Shown: positions 37,501-50,200 of the stretch, one piece after another
Position numbering within the stretch: position 1 is the stretch's first letter
How the letters are laid out: the number at the start of each line of letters is the position of its first letter
Source: Neodontobutis hainanensis
Lineage: Eukaryota > Chordata > Actinopteri > Gobiiformes > Odontobutidae
Reading direction: 5' to 3'
DNA length: 64,000 bases
NCBI GenBank assembly: GCA_024349245.1
Contig: JALDNG010000022.1
Span: 2,428,501 to 2,492,500, forward strand
The notes under the pieces: model-generated
The model's input: only the letters and a program-made list of their open reading frames with translations
Told to the model about the DNA's origin: nothing
The model's database searches: none
Made by a program: the position numbers and the translations under genes

Positions 37501-40500
37501 CATTATAGCCTCTAAAAAGCTCAATTTTTAGGCAGGAGCATTAAGAGTTTGGTTCTCTCTGCAAAAATTTGGTTCAGCTTTTTTTGAAAGTGTGAGAAAT
37601 CTGAAAATAAACTAAACACTGCTCAGAGCCTTCGATTTTGGGACCAGTGATCAACTGAAGCATTTGAAAAGTCAGTATCTACTTGAGCCAGAATTAATAC
37701 CAGATGTTCACTGTGCTTTTCCTTCTGTGACAAAAGCATTACAACCAACATGAAAAGGCCCAAGACAGGCCTTTTTAGTTTTAGAGAACTTTCACACCGA
37801 TGCTGTTCGTCCCAAACTCTCCTGTTTGGTCCGAAAACAAATTGTTAGCTGTGAAAGCTCCGGCAGATTGAGGTTCAGTGTTACAGAGCGAAAGTGCATT
37901 TGGCAAAAACATTACAGCCCTCAGCCTCCTGGCTACACACCTGTAGCCACGAGTCCAAATGTTATTTCTGTTACTATTAAGGCAGTTTTAGAAAATGAAT
38001 GAATGTATAGCTACACTACAACATGCATTTGACTCTAATAAGTGCTTGAGCAAATTTAAGTGTTAAACAATCCACAAGAACTTGCTGCTGTTAAATTAAT
38101 AACAACAGGTCTCTAGTGATTCCATAACAATCTGTTCATTTATTTTCTCAATTCAATCCAAAATAAGTCGCTGGAATGGCAACACACACACTTCAGCCAC
38201 ACTTGGTTAAATGTCACGAACAGGGAACAGGACAATCAGAAAAAAGTCATTTGGTGTGGTTTAAAAAATGTTTAAGAAACACAGAATGATCAGAAAGCCC
38301 CAGTAGGCTCATGTGGGGCCTAAATATATCCACCTGATGCAGCAGTCAGCCCCACCTGCCTACATTTACTAAAAGACCTCTGTTCTCTTTACCTGTCTCT
38401 CTGAGCAGCTGTGACCCCTGACCCACAGCCAATTACACTCAGAGCTGCAGCCTCTGAAGAGTACCTGTAAATACCTCTACTGTGAGAGGAAGTGGGGTGC
38501 CAGGGTTCAAACGCATCATCCTTTCCTTCAAACCTAACACAGATGCTCTGGGTCAGTGGATATTTTCAGTTTACAAGTGTAGGTTATACAGTCTCAGTAT
38601 CTCCAAACATGAGCTACAGTTGACAGGAGCCATTTTGAGTAACTGTATATGGCACTTATACTGAACATCCCTGACCATTTCTCCAAAACAAATTGCATAT
38701 GGAAATAAAAATATTGATGTGTGGGAGGAAATTTGGAGACCGCCGCCTGTTCAGAAGTTTTCTTTTATTCATTCACTTATTTTTAAACCACTGGAGAGTT
38801 TTCAGGGTCTACTCAGTGAGTACCAAGTCGTTCAGTTGCAGTTTCTGGGAAATAATTACACACTGTTCACAAATAGAGAGATTATTATAATATTATGGCG
38901 GCAGTAGCTCAGTGGGTAGAGCGGTCGTCCTTCAACCTGAAGGTAGGCGGCTCGATTCTCACTGTCCCCAAAGTTCATACTGTCGTCGTGCCCTTGGGCA
39001 AGACACTTAACCCGCCTTGTCTCCCGTGGCTGTAACACTGGTAATTACTGTAGAACAATGCAAGTAGCTTTGGATAAAAGCTTCAGCTAAAATGAATTTA
39101 AAAAAAGATTATGAAAACTCAGTGAGCCTTGTTAGTTATAGTGCTTTTATTGACTTTTATTGAGGAATTTACACACTGTTTCCCTCAATCCTGGCTTAGC
39201 AAAAACATGGCACCTAGGTGATTTTACACTATATTTAAACCCACAGTTTAGCCAGACTCTGTGAGTTCCCTATTCGAGTTCACAGCACAAGGCTAACGCT
39301 GGATCCATGTGGACTCTGTATTTAATAGCATTTAGCTTTTGTTAAAAAACTAAAAGAAGCTACTCAAACAGCTGACAAACAAAGCCAGCCGCAGAGTAAA
39401 ACAGGAGTCTATGTTTTGTGTTTTTTCCATTTGTTCACAAGTGTCCCCTACTGCTGCCCGGCTCTGGAGCATGCTCAGAGAGTGCTTGACTAAGTTGTAT
39501 ACATGTAGCAATGAGAGACTACGAACTACTGTTAAGTCTACTAAACAGAAGGCAGGACAGGCATTAAGGTCACACAAAGGCACTGTGAACTGTTAGAGTC
39601 TCACTGTTGAAGGCTCAAATGGAGATACAAGTGGTTCCCTCTTCCATCAAAAAGTTCTAGGTCAACTGCAATGCTGGCATCTCATGAAAACATGAGGGTC
39701 ATTAACATTTAAGCGCCCTTCAGGCTGTGCAGCTTATGGAACATTGTGTGTTCACAGAAAGTCTGCACTGTGCCTCCAGAACTGTGTAATTGGCATTGAA
39801 CTCTTTTGGTGTTGACTTGAATGTTGTTTGTGACTCAGTACTTACTTAAAGAACTCCATAAAGGAGAAGCCGTAACCGTGTTGCTCAGCGATTCCTGCAC
39901 ACACAACGTTGGCCGATGCTCCTATCAGTGTGCCATTTCCTAAACACAGCAGAAAACAACATCAGTGCAAACTGTCATACTTCACCGTGCGCTGACCTCA
40001 CATCCAGTTTGAGTTTCATGTCACATAAACATGGAGGATGCAGTCCTTCACAAGTACACCACAAACAATAATACTAGTATCATTGGTCAGTAAACTATCA
40101 TCTAAAATAAACTAATTAGAATCCAACTGCTGGCAGTTCCTTGACAGTTCTGGTGCATATCCGCACTACAGCTCAATAGCCCTCACATTTCAAAAGGTGT
40201 CAGTTTGGGGATAGAGCTGGGCGGTGGCGACATCATACTGCGGATCGATAAGGAGCTGTCACAGTGCAGTTGATTAAGCTGAAAGACTCTGACAGCTCTC
40301 TCTCTTAACTCTTCATGGCCTTCCCACACAAAATGGAGCCACAGTACTAAAAGGCACGCCGCCGGGGTGTGCTGGAGCCTGGCTGAGACACACTCTTAAG
40401 AGCTCTGGGCTGCTCACTCAAAAAGCACAGCGTGACCTCCCGAGGACGTGACACAGCTGTGCAAAATGTGGCTGTCACTCTGAGCATATGATGTCTCCTT

Positions 40501-41156
40501 CTGGCAGAGGCCATCGGAAAAGATCCACACCTTTCAAAAAGGAATAAACTGTGAAATCCCTGGTGTGTGTAAAGAACTGTAAAGGACGTCTCCTTCTGTG
40601 GAAATCTATAATTTACCTCTCACCACAGAATGCTTAGTTTAATGCTACACACCTCCAAGACAGGCTCCCATTGCCAAAGCAAAGATGAGAGGCTTCACAG
40701 GCAGGTTGACATCTGCATCCTGACTCAGGTTAATGAGAACTGGAATCTGTAACCATAGTCTTAAGGTCAATGTGTTATCCACAAATTATGCACAAAATAC
40801 TAAAAACGAGCATGTTATATCACGTTTTAGCAGTAGGTTTGTCAAATGAGTGTTTCTTTTGATTCTCTGGAGGGAAGGAATCTGACCAGAATTAATGTTT
40901 TATTCTGAAAAGCGCAATCTCCAAAGACTTGTGCTTTACTCTCATTTTACATAAGCAGACTGGCCTTCCTCAGAGGCATTTATCGCTGTAATTATTTAAT
41001 CCCCAGATCAATTCCTAAACAGACAATTAACACCCACAGACAATATGGGAAGATTTGACACTGAGCATTCAAGAAGCAACTGATAAATAACAAACAATTT
41101 TAACCAAATTCACATATCCTAAGTTTATTCTAACCTGCAAAGTGTTTTCTAGGTTG

Positions 41157-41236
<80 letters not shown>

Positions 41237-44200
41237 AATTAGAAAGATAAAAGATGTAAAAAGGAGACATTACCATGGTGGCTGTGAAAGGAATGTTGTC
41301 AATGAGAGAAGAGGCCAGAGCAGACACCCACATCACCAAAATAATAGCTATGGCCAGGCGCTGGTCCTCTGGCACAGCCTGTGAGAGGAGATAATAAGAG
41401 CATCAGATAACGGCTTCTTTTACTGCCACTCACATGCACACACCTCCTTCAGCGCAGTTCTGATTTGTATCATACAGAGCAATTATGTTCATTCCTCATC
41501 AGTAAACGTCTCCCCGGGAGCAGAAGTGGTCCGGAGGCTCGGAGCCGTTTGAATGTGTGACCACAGGTGGCAGCGTGTCAAAGTGTGGCCAGATGATGCC
41601 TGAGAACTGCTGTTGTTCTTGGGGATGTATGGCCAGGTTAAAAGGGACAACAAACCCACTTTCATCTTCAGATTGGACCGAGAGAATGTTGGACGCAGCA
41701 TGCTGTCCACTGTTTAGGGACGCTGAGCAGATCAGAACCACGAATAGCCCACCAGCTGTCAGCTCCGATTATGAGAATTATAAAGGCGCTGGTCTAGAGA
41801 AAAACTGACAGAGCTATTACTGCTGCAATACGCCACTAAGAAATGCCTCGCTTGCATGATACACACAGCCATGAAGAAGGTATAAAATTACCTCAGCCTC
41901 TTCAACCAGTGACAAGAATCAGATGTAAACAAAATAATTGAATTCTAGGATGTGCAGAATAAAAGCTTGATATGCATGAAATGCAATATCATGTCACCTG
42001 TGCCCAATTATCATTTATGCCAGTGGCAAAGAGCCAGGCGAGATGGCTCCTAAGCTGCAGAATCCAGAAACAAGACTCACTTTTATGAGCACCGCTGTCT
42101 GTTCCCCAATATAGTCGATTAGCTGCAGCTGTGCGAGAGCCTGGAAAATGAAAAGGAGGAGATTAATCCGGAGCATAAACCACATAAAGAAACACAACTG
42201 ACAGTTTTATATATACGGGAATAACAACACTGAAAAACAGACCAGGACACTTTGTTATTTCTACTGACTCAAACAAACAGAAAAAATAACCTTCGTATTA
42301 TATTGGCCATGCCTTGACATGATATTGTGTAACATTTTGAAGGAAGATTGAACAAAAGGGAACATATCTGTCAGAACTATGTTTCCAGTAGTGTCTAATT
42401 GCTCCAAAACACTGTTTGCTTTGGTCCTAAAAATAGACAGTTAAAGCTCAACAGAACCCAGTCGACGTTTTCTTGTTTCTGTTTCTGTTCCTACAAACTG
42501 CCCAGAGTGAACAAACTGAGCACTGCTGGAAGAGAAGCACATTCTTGTCTCTTTTTTGATCGCAATTGTACACAAAGTCTTAGGGCAAATATAAACAAAA
42601 TGTTATTTCTAAATTTTATTAGCAAACTCTTTATCTGAGGTTTGTTTATACACAACCGAGTCTTCCTGCTGAGTCACTGCAGGTGTTCACAAGCAGGAAG
42701 TGAAGCATAAAATAACTGTCTGTGGCCACACTCTACCTTTAACACAGCTGTGTAAGGTTTGATGTCTTTTATAAAGGCTTTCTATCCTAAACAGTTATAA
42801 ACACTGCAGAAAAGACAGCAACTCCTGAGATGTATGATATTATATGTTTGATCTATATTTTATATTTATATATACTGTGTATATATACTCTATAATGGAA
42901 GCTCACGGGTAAAGAATTCAGTATTTAGTCAATAGACCTAAGCTGTGCTAGGATCTCATGTTTATTTGGTCTACCTGGCTTTAGCTGGAAAAACATGTGT
43001 CTATCCACAATAGTAAAATTTTACTGACACAAATATTACATTTTAATACCTCCATTAAAACAAAGAGGCCAGCAAAGAACAGTAATGTGGCCCACTCCAC
43101 TCGGTGCAGAATGATCTCAAAATCCTGGATGTCGGCCAGAACCAGGAGCCATAGTGCACCCAGGATGGCAATCCAACCTGAGAGGAACAAGAGGACACGT
43201 TTCTTTTTGACGAGCAGAAAACATTACATTGTGTTGAGGCTTCATTCAAAAGATTCTGAGAAAACCCATTATTAGCCACCACACTGGAAGGCTCTAAAAC
43301 TGCTGAAACTACACTTTATCTTTTCACTTCACACTAAAATCACACTTCTGATGTTTGTCCTCGAAACCCATACTGTATTTGCATATTATGTTTGTATTCT
43401 CATCAGTTTAGGGATTTTCTATTGTACTCATATCCTGTTGGAAATTAAAAAACTGGCTTCAGTTTATTTAAAAAAGGAAATGAGAGCAACAGAACATTTC
43501 TGCACACTGTTTGTGGTTACTCTTAACCATTTAGCTTGAAATACAATCCTCTCAGAGATGAAACATATCCATACAGATATGTAATCCCAATAAATGTAAC
43601 ATAATTATTATAATCTATTGGAAACACAACACGGTATGTAATTATTTATCTAAAAGGATGTCTTTATCACAGCTACTCATGTTCAAAATACAAATGTTCA
43701 AAATACAAATGTCAAAACATGTTTTGACATTTGTATTGTTTTACTGTATTGAGATGCTCAGGTTAAGAAAGATACATATTTAATATTTACATAAAAGTAC
43801 AATATGTCAAATTTAGTTTAACTTTAAACAAATAGAACACAACAGTCTGAACTTTAAAACAATCTTATCAAAGTAACACTCTTTGAAATAAATAGACATC
43901 TACTAGAACCCAACAAAAGGAACTGTCACATCCTGTTCCTACAACTGCTCAGAGTGGACAAACTGAGCACGGCTCAACAAAGTGTTGAAAATAGCATGTC
44001 CTTCTGGGCTGCCATACGTGCTCACAGGCTGTACGGTGTAGAATTGTGGCCTGGAAACTACATGCAGTACAAACTACACACTGCACCTTTAAGTCCAGCA
44101 CTGAAGGATAAAAATAAGCAGACTGTACACGTTGAATTCCATGATAGATTGTCTCCTGATACTCTGGGATGGTTGGCTAAATTCTCCTAACCCCAGCTGT

Positions 44201-47200
44201 AACTCAGCGAACCTCAGCCACATTAGATGGATCAAATGAGCAGGCAATAAGCAGACTCAAATTAAATCTTTCTGTGGGAAGTTAATGAAATTTTAATGAG
44301 GCTCAGGTTTTTAAACATGTGTGAATGAAGAGTGGAGGGCAGCTGCAGTAGTCTTCCCTCACTCAGACCTGAATACATTAATGAGAACAGTGTTTGGACA
44401 GGCACCTAGTTCTCCACAGGGACAAAAAACACACTGCGGTGGGGTCATTCCCATTTAATAAATGTCAGCGAGAGCAAACCTGAGCCTGTGTGTAATTAAC
44501 TGAGCGTGTTTAGTGACTGAGTGGGCTTTGTAGCACGAGCAGATGTTACAGGGTGAGTATGAAGACAGCCACCTTCACTTAGGGATAGTGTTTGCATTAA
44601 TGAGAGGCTGCTCAGGTCATCCACCTGACGACATGAAAACACAGAAGCATCAAAACAATGAGACACAAGCCTGATCGTAGGCCTTTTAGCATGTCTGTGA
44701 ACATGACAATGAATAATGAATAAATGTGCAGTTTTATCGTTAGGTTTGCTCTAACAGTACTCGGTTTATCTGTACAAGCGGAAATCAGATCACAATCAGA
44801 CTGTATACAAAAAACAGATTATATGATTTTTTTTTAATGTGTCGATAACTGACTGTTATCACATGATGAAAATGGCTGATGAAAAAAGAGTCTCATGTTT
44901 TCTGAAAGACATGAACTGACTAACAGTAATAATATACTTATACTGTAGTTTTACTCTCTGTGGTCAGTGTGTGAAAACCAAGCAGTACTTTTATGTTTAA
45001 CTGGGCATTATTAATGTCTGAACTTACAGCACATGACTGAATGTGATGGGTCTAAATGCTGTGCAGTATCCATGCAATTTGCAGGTCGCCTTTGTAAGTA
45101 AGCCCATTATTTGGCCTCATTCAAATGCAAGGACAGGGGAAGTTGTGTCTCATAATTACATGACAGAACCTATAAGTGGCCACAGAGCTGTGTGGAAACA
45201 ATGCAGTAATGAGACACTTACCCAGATCCAGATGAATGCTGGGAACAAAGGAGTTGAGGAAGAACATGAAGATCACCACACCCAGAACTGAGACGCACTT
45301 TACCAACAGCACCTTGTCCGTTATTTTGTGCTGTGAAAGAGATTTTTATGAATGGAGCGGAAGAATGATTTTATCACACAGCTGGCGGTATTTGTCTTAA
45401 GTGAACTTTCAAAGAATTTCATTATTGTGATAAGATCGCTGCAGCAGTCACCATGGCTGAGGACTCTGTCTGAGGTGAAGGAGAAAAGCTTACCTTCTTT
45501 TGCAACTCTTGAATGTTTTGTACCCAGTTTTTATCCTCTTGAGAAATTTGTCTGTCAGACACAGCAACATTTTCATGTAAAAATTTGAATATTATCTGAC
45601 TGTAAAGTGTGAATGTGTAACAGCAGTATTTACAGATGGAGAAGGAAATAGTGTTTTACCACTAACAAACCCTTTCCTGTGTTAAGTACTTTCTCTAACC
45701 TTTGAAAGGTTTTCATCATTTTTCGAAGTAAACTTTCCAGGGTGAGGACTTTCTGCATGAGGAGGCATTTCACAGCTGTCTCTTCTCTGCTGGCAGGGTT
45801 AATGCGCTGGGCTGTCTGTCTCCAAACCAGGATCTCATGCTTAAGTTCTGTGAGAAGAGGACACACCAGACAGCATGTTAACAGCTTGATTAAAACAGAC
45901 CATACTAAAAGCTCAGACAGCTGGAGCTGACTGAGAGGATATTAAGATGTTTACAGTCAATAAGCTGTGAGCCCCATACAGGGACTAATGCAGCCAGGCG
46001 ACGGGACAATTGACCAGTTTAGAATCAGCCGCTGTTGAGGCGCAGATCGACCCTGAGAGGGCTGGATGCCTGTGTGGAGATCTGTAGGGGCCTTCCTTTT
46101 TTAGGAAGGTTGCTAGGTGACCATAATAAGATGTAACTGCCAAAGTACCCAAAACCATCCTGTAAGCGAATTTCCACAATTACCAATCATGGCGGGGGCC
46201 TTGAGCTGGTCGAGGCTGCTCGGTAGGCCCGGCAGGAGCGAGGGAAACTCCACAGGGTGGGATTTACAGATGGGCTATCAGGCTTGTGATGACCAGTCAG
46301 GGCACTGAGCCGCTGTGCCTGTCTTCAGTCTGCCTACGGCGGGCTGTGGACACGAGGCTCCAAACATCACGGGCTTCCTCACATCTTAAACACGAGAAAA
46401 GTGTGACGACTAAAAGCCCTGTGCTTTCAGTTTTAATGCTCCCCTACTGCTATTCTCTGAGAGGGGTTCACTCCAGGATTGTGAGTAAACACTGACATGA
46501 GCTAAATGTTCCTCTTTATGTAGATAATAGACAAAAACATCATAATGTAATAGAACTAATCTGAAACAATCTACTCAATCTTCAATTTTCTCTTAATAAG
46601 TCAGTGAAACAGAAATATAGAATAGCTTGGCAAAGGATCTTTTGAGAGAAAAGTGAAGCCACGTTGAGCCTGTCCCCTTGAGATGTGACATAGAGCCGTC
46701 TATTCCAAAGCATCAGAGTGAACTCTGTCTGAGAGGAAGCACGTGGCGTCTGCGCCTCTGTGTGACTCACCAGACTCTTAAGGGAGCAGTACAGAGAGGA
46801 AGGCAAAAGGTGAAGGTGTTCAACCCCCTAAATGAACTCGGTCTGTTAGAGGGAGAGATCAGCTCCCAGGGAGATCATGGAAACCCTCCAATGTAGCGGC
46901 GAAGATATCAGTGCCATCTGATCAGCTCAGCGTAAAGCAGAAGCTGTGGAAATGACCTCAGACAGAGGCTGCAAAATCCTTCCATTAAGACAGAGCTATA
47001 CATCATATGAGGGAATGAAAGGGCACAAAAGTCACGGTATCCAGTTGATTTGATTTCTAAAAGGCCAGGGGATCAAACCACAAGGATCGCAGGTGTGAGG
47101 ATCAGACTGTTAAATTAGGCTTTTGCATGGGAACCTGTCACATTAAACATGCAGACACATATTGTGTTGTTTAATACATTGTCCGGACAAAAAAAGGACA

Positions 47201-50200
47201 CACTCTAAAATCCATTGATGGAATAACCTGTTTTTTTCAGTATATTCAGGTTTACCTCATTCTTTGGGCACATAACGTTGCTGAAGCCAGACCTGACCAA
47301 CTGCAGCAGCCCCAGATCAGAGCACCGCCCCCACAGGCTGGTACAGTAGGCACTAGGCATGATGGGGGCATCACTTCATCAGCCTCTCTCTGGACTCATC
47401 AGGTCTGATGAGTCCAGACCTGTTCCAGAGTGATGGGTGCATCAGCCTCTCTTCTTACCCTGATGCACCCATCACTCTGGAACAGGTCTGATGAGTCCAG
47501 ACCTTCCTCCATTGCTCCAGAGTCCACTCTTTATGCTCTCTCTCTTTATGAGCTCTACTAGTGTGTTTTTTTTTTACAGTGATAGCTGATCACAATCATT
47601 CAAAAAAAAGTCAGACTACATTTATTTCTCAAAGATGAAGGATCCCCACTATCCTTCCAGTTCTTGGACAGTTCTTGACCCAATTTTAGTAGCTTCAGAA
47701 ATCTCCTCAGATGTTTGCTTTGCTTGATGCCAATTATTTGACCCTTCTGAAACAGATTGATCTTTTCAATGACCACAGGATGTGTCTCCCACATGGTTGT
47801 TAAAGAAATGAGAAACTGCTCACTGCATCTGTTAGGCTTAAATTACTTGTTGCCATGACACTGAATTTTCTGAGATCTGGTCACAATTTCTGGATCATGT
47901 CATGACTTTAAGGCTGGCTTCTACTCCATAAATTGTGCCCCTCTCAATTTTTTGTCCTGTCCTGATTATATATTCCTCTATGTTCTGCACTTCATGCAGT
48001 AACTGAAGCACATTGCATAGTTTTACATTATCTTTGTCATATTTTGTATTTAGATTTTTTTTATGTGTGAGGCGTTACTTTAATGTGGATGTTTGTCTTT
48101 GTGCTACAATTGTACTGTTGTTAATGCTGAGTGTTTCTAATTTGGGAAAATGTTCATATAAATCATACTTAAAAATAAAAAAAAATTGTTGCCAGTTGAA
48201 ACACAATCATCATTGCAGTCATTATCCAATGGGAGGCTCTGATATATTTGTTGAGTTAAATCCAGGTGGTGACTTTTTTTTGGGCAGTGTATGACACATA
48301 TAATGAAGTACGGTAAAGTGTTGCTGTAGAAAATTAGAATGTCATCACTTTTCATTATAATGTTCAATTACTCCTTTTGGAGAGTATTTTTCATGAGAAT
48401 ATGGAAAACTATAAGACTACACAAACTCTGGCTTACTGCAAATTGAGTGCACTACGACCTGACCTTTGACACTTGCCACACTCACCGACTATTTCAATGG
48501 ACTCTTTGTTGTAGAGCTTTTTGTTCCAGTATAGCATCCGCAGGAACGGGAACGAGGTCAGGAGCACCAGACAGATTCCAAGAAACATGTATCCAGTGAA
48601 ACTGGCAAAATCGATCCCCTGAGAGATGGACACAGAAAAGAACTGGTCAGACCAAGTCCCCTTCAAAACAATATACATGTATTTCACACATGTACAGGAA
48701 GGATGGTTGATTTGAAGTGTCTGCACAGTTAAGTCTGACAATCGTGTGTGGCTTTTTAAAGATGGATTGTGCATGTAACTTATAGTGGGAATTAGTTGTT
48801 GTTACCTCAAATGTAGATGTGTAAGGTTGTGTTTGCTTTCTACAAAAGTTACATTTTCAACCACACTTTATCTTAATCGCTCTGACTAATTTTTTTTAAA
48901 ACCGTTCAACAATTCTCTTAATTAAAAGTAAGTTAAATTAAACATTTTTTTGTCACTGTTTGAGCCACAGAGGACAAAATGTGCAGACACATTTTTATTG
49001 TTGTACTCACAGAAGATATTATAATGATTAATCACATCCATGACTCATAGACATCTGACCCTGTGTCTGATGAGTCTATACTACAACCTCCAAGGGTGGG
49101 ACCATATACAAATAATGAAGCCTTAACCCTGATGAAGTTGATGATAAAAAATGGTTACAGGCTGTGAAAACTTTGATGATTACGCTTTAGTGAGACATTG
49201 CACTTTGAGAACTGTGCTCACTCACAAAACACTGCAAACTGTCCAAAAGAATGAGAAACACCAGACTTCTGTGACAGCCACACTAACTCAACCAGATTTA
49301 TGCTAATGTTTTAAATAACTGAGTCAAAGAAAATGAGGAAAAGTGTTAATGACAGAAACAGTAAATACTGACCCCTACAGGAACATTACCACACAAATAC
49401 AGTGATAGACCATTGACACGTCTAGTTTCAACAAATCAAAGAAATGTAATGTAATTACAAGCTTTGCAAAAACACAGAACAGAACACAGACATTTGTCAA
49501 GTTGAGTGAATGTGTGGGATTCTAATGAAGCAAAAATAATCAAAGCATTATGTCTATGTGGATACTACTGTAAATATGCTTCAAATCTAGGTTCAATGGC
49601 AACAGCAAGCCACAAACAAGAAAAAACTGATATTATTCTATTTGGATTTTGGCGACATGTTTGTTCCTGTGGGTCTGGTGTGGCCCTGTTTTGGAGCCAA
49701 TGTCAATGACTCTTCTGGCTCATCGCAGAGGATTAATTTGTCAGAAATGAAATGAAACCAAAAGGTAGAGATTATGTATGCACCACGTTATCCTCTTTGT
49801 AACAAATCAAATCCAAGGACACCGAGACCATGAGCAGCATCACTTTACCACACTTCAGTCGTTCCATTTCCGCCTTTTCTCTAGATTCCTCCTGAAAATC
49901 CCACTGATACAAAAAAGCGAGCAGGCAAACAAGCAAACAGGCCGGCAAACCATGCATGCACAAACAAGCCGTCCTTATGGGGGGCCGGACATGACTGAAT
50001 GAGCCCACTACTGTGCCCCCGTCGTTCTGTCACCTTGGAAACAGAGCCAAGACAAACCGGCCGGCAGGGCAGTGGAGACATTATACTCGAGGAGACGTAC
50101 TGCTGCACTCCCAAAGGTGAAAATGTCACACACAGTGAAAAGATACCACATTGGGCAACTGGGAAAATGTCAGGGCAGCATTATGGCCGCCTGATTTGAA

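Larger units (their letters stand above)
31600..39845 (-). other. OCA2 last intron (8.2 kb) with repeats
   Basis: It contains the short copy of the unclassified element (33496-33978), two minus-strand SINEs (33979-34322 and 34693-34961) and a plus-strand SINE (38897-39095). No coding exon was recognised. An antisense frame at 39411-39596 (MFCVFSICSQVSPTAARLWS...) has no similarity I recognise. Confidence 0.75.
45848..48485 (-). other. OCA2 intron containing a Tc1-like relic
   Basis: 2.6 kb. The Tc1-like relic occupies 47175-48292; the remainder shows nothing I can name. Confidence 0.7.

Noticed and set aside
39411..39596. Plus-strand 61-codon ORF antisense to the OCA2 last intron
   Set aside because: No similarity or supporting signals.
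41130..41384. Plus-strand ORF rich in Val-Cys repeats
   Set aside because: Translation of the GT microsatellite and antisense of an OCA2 exon.
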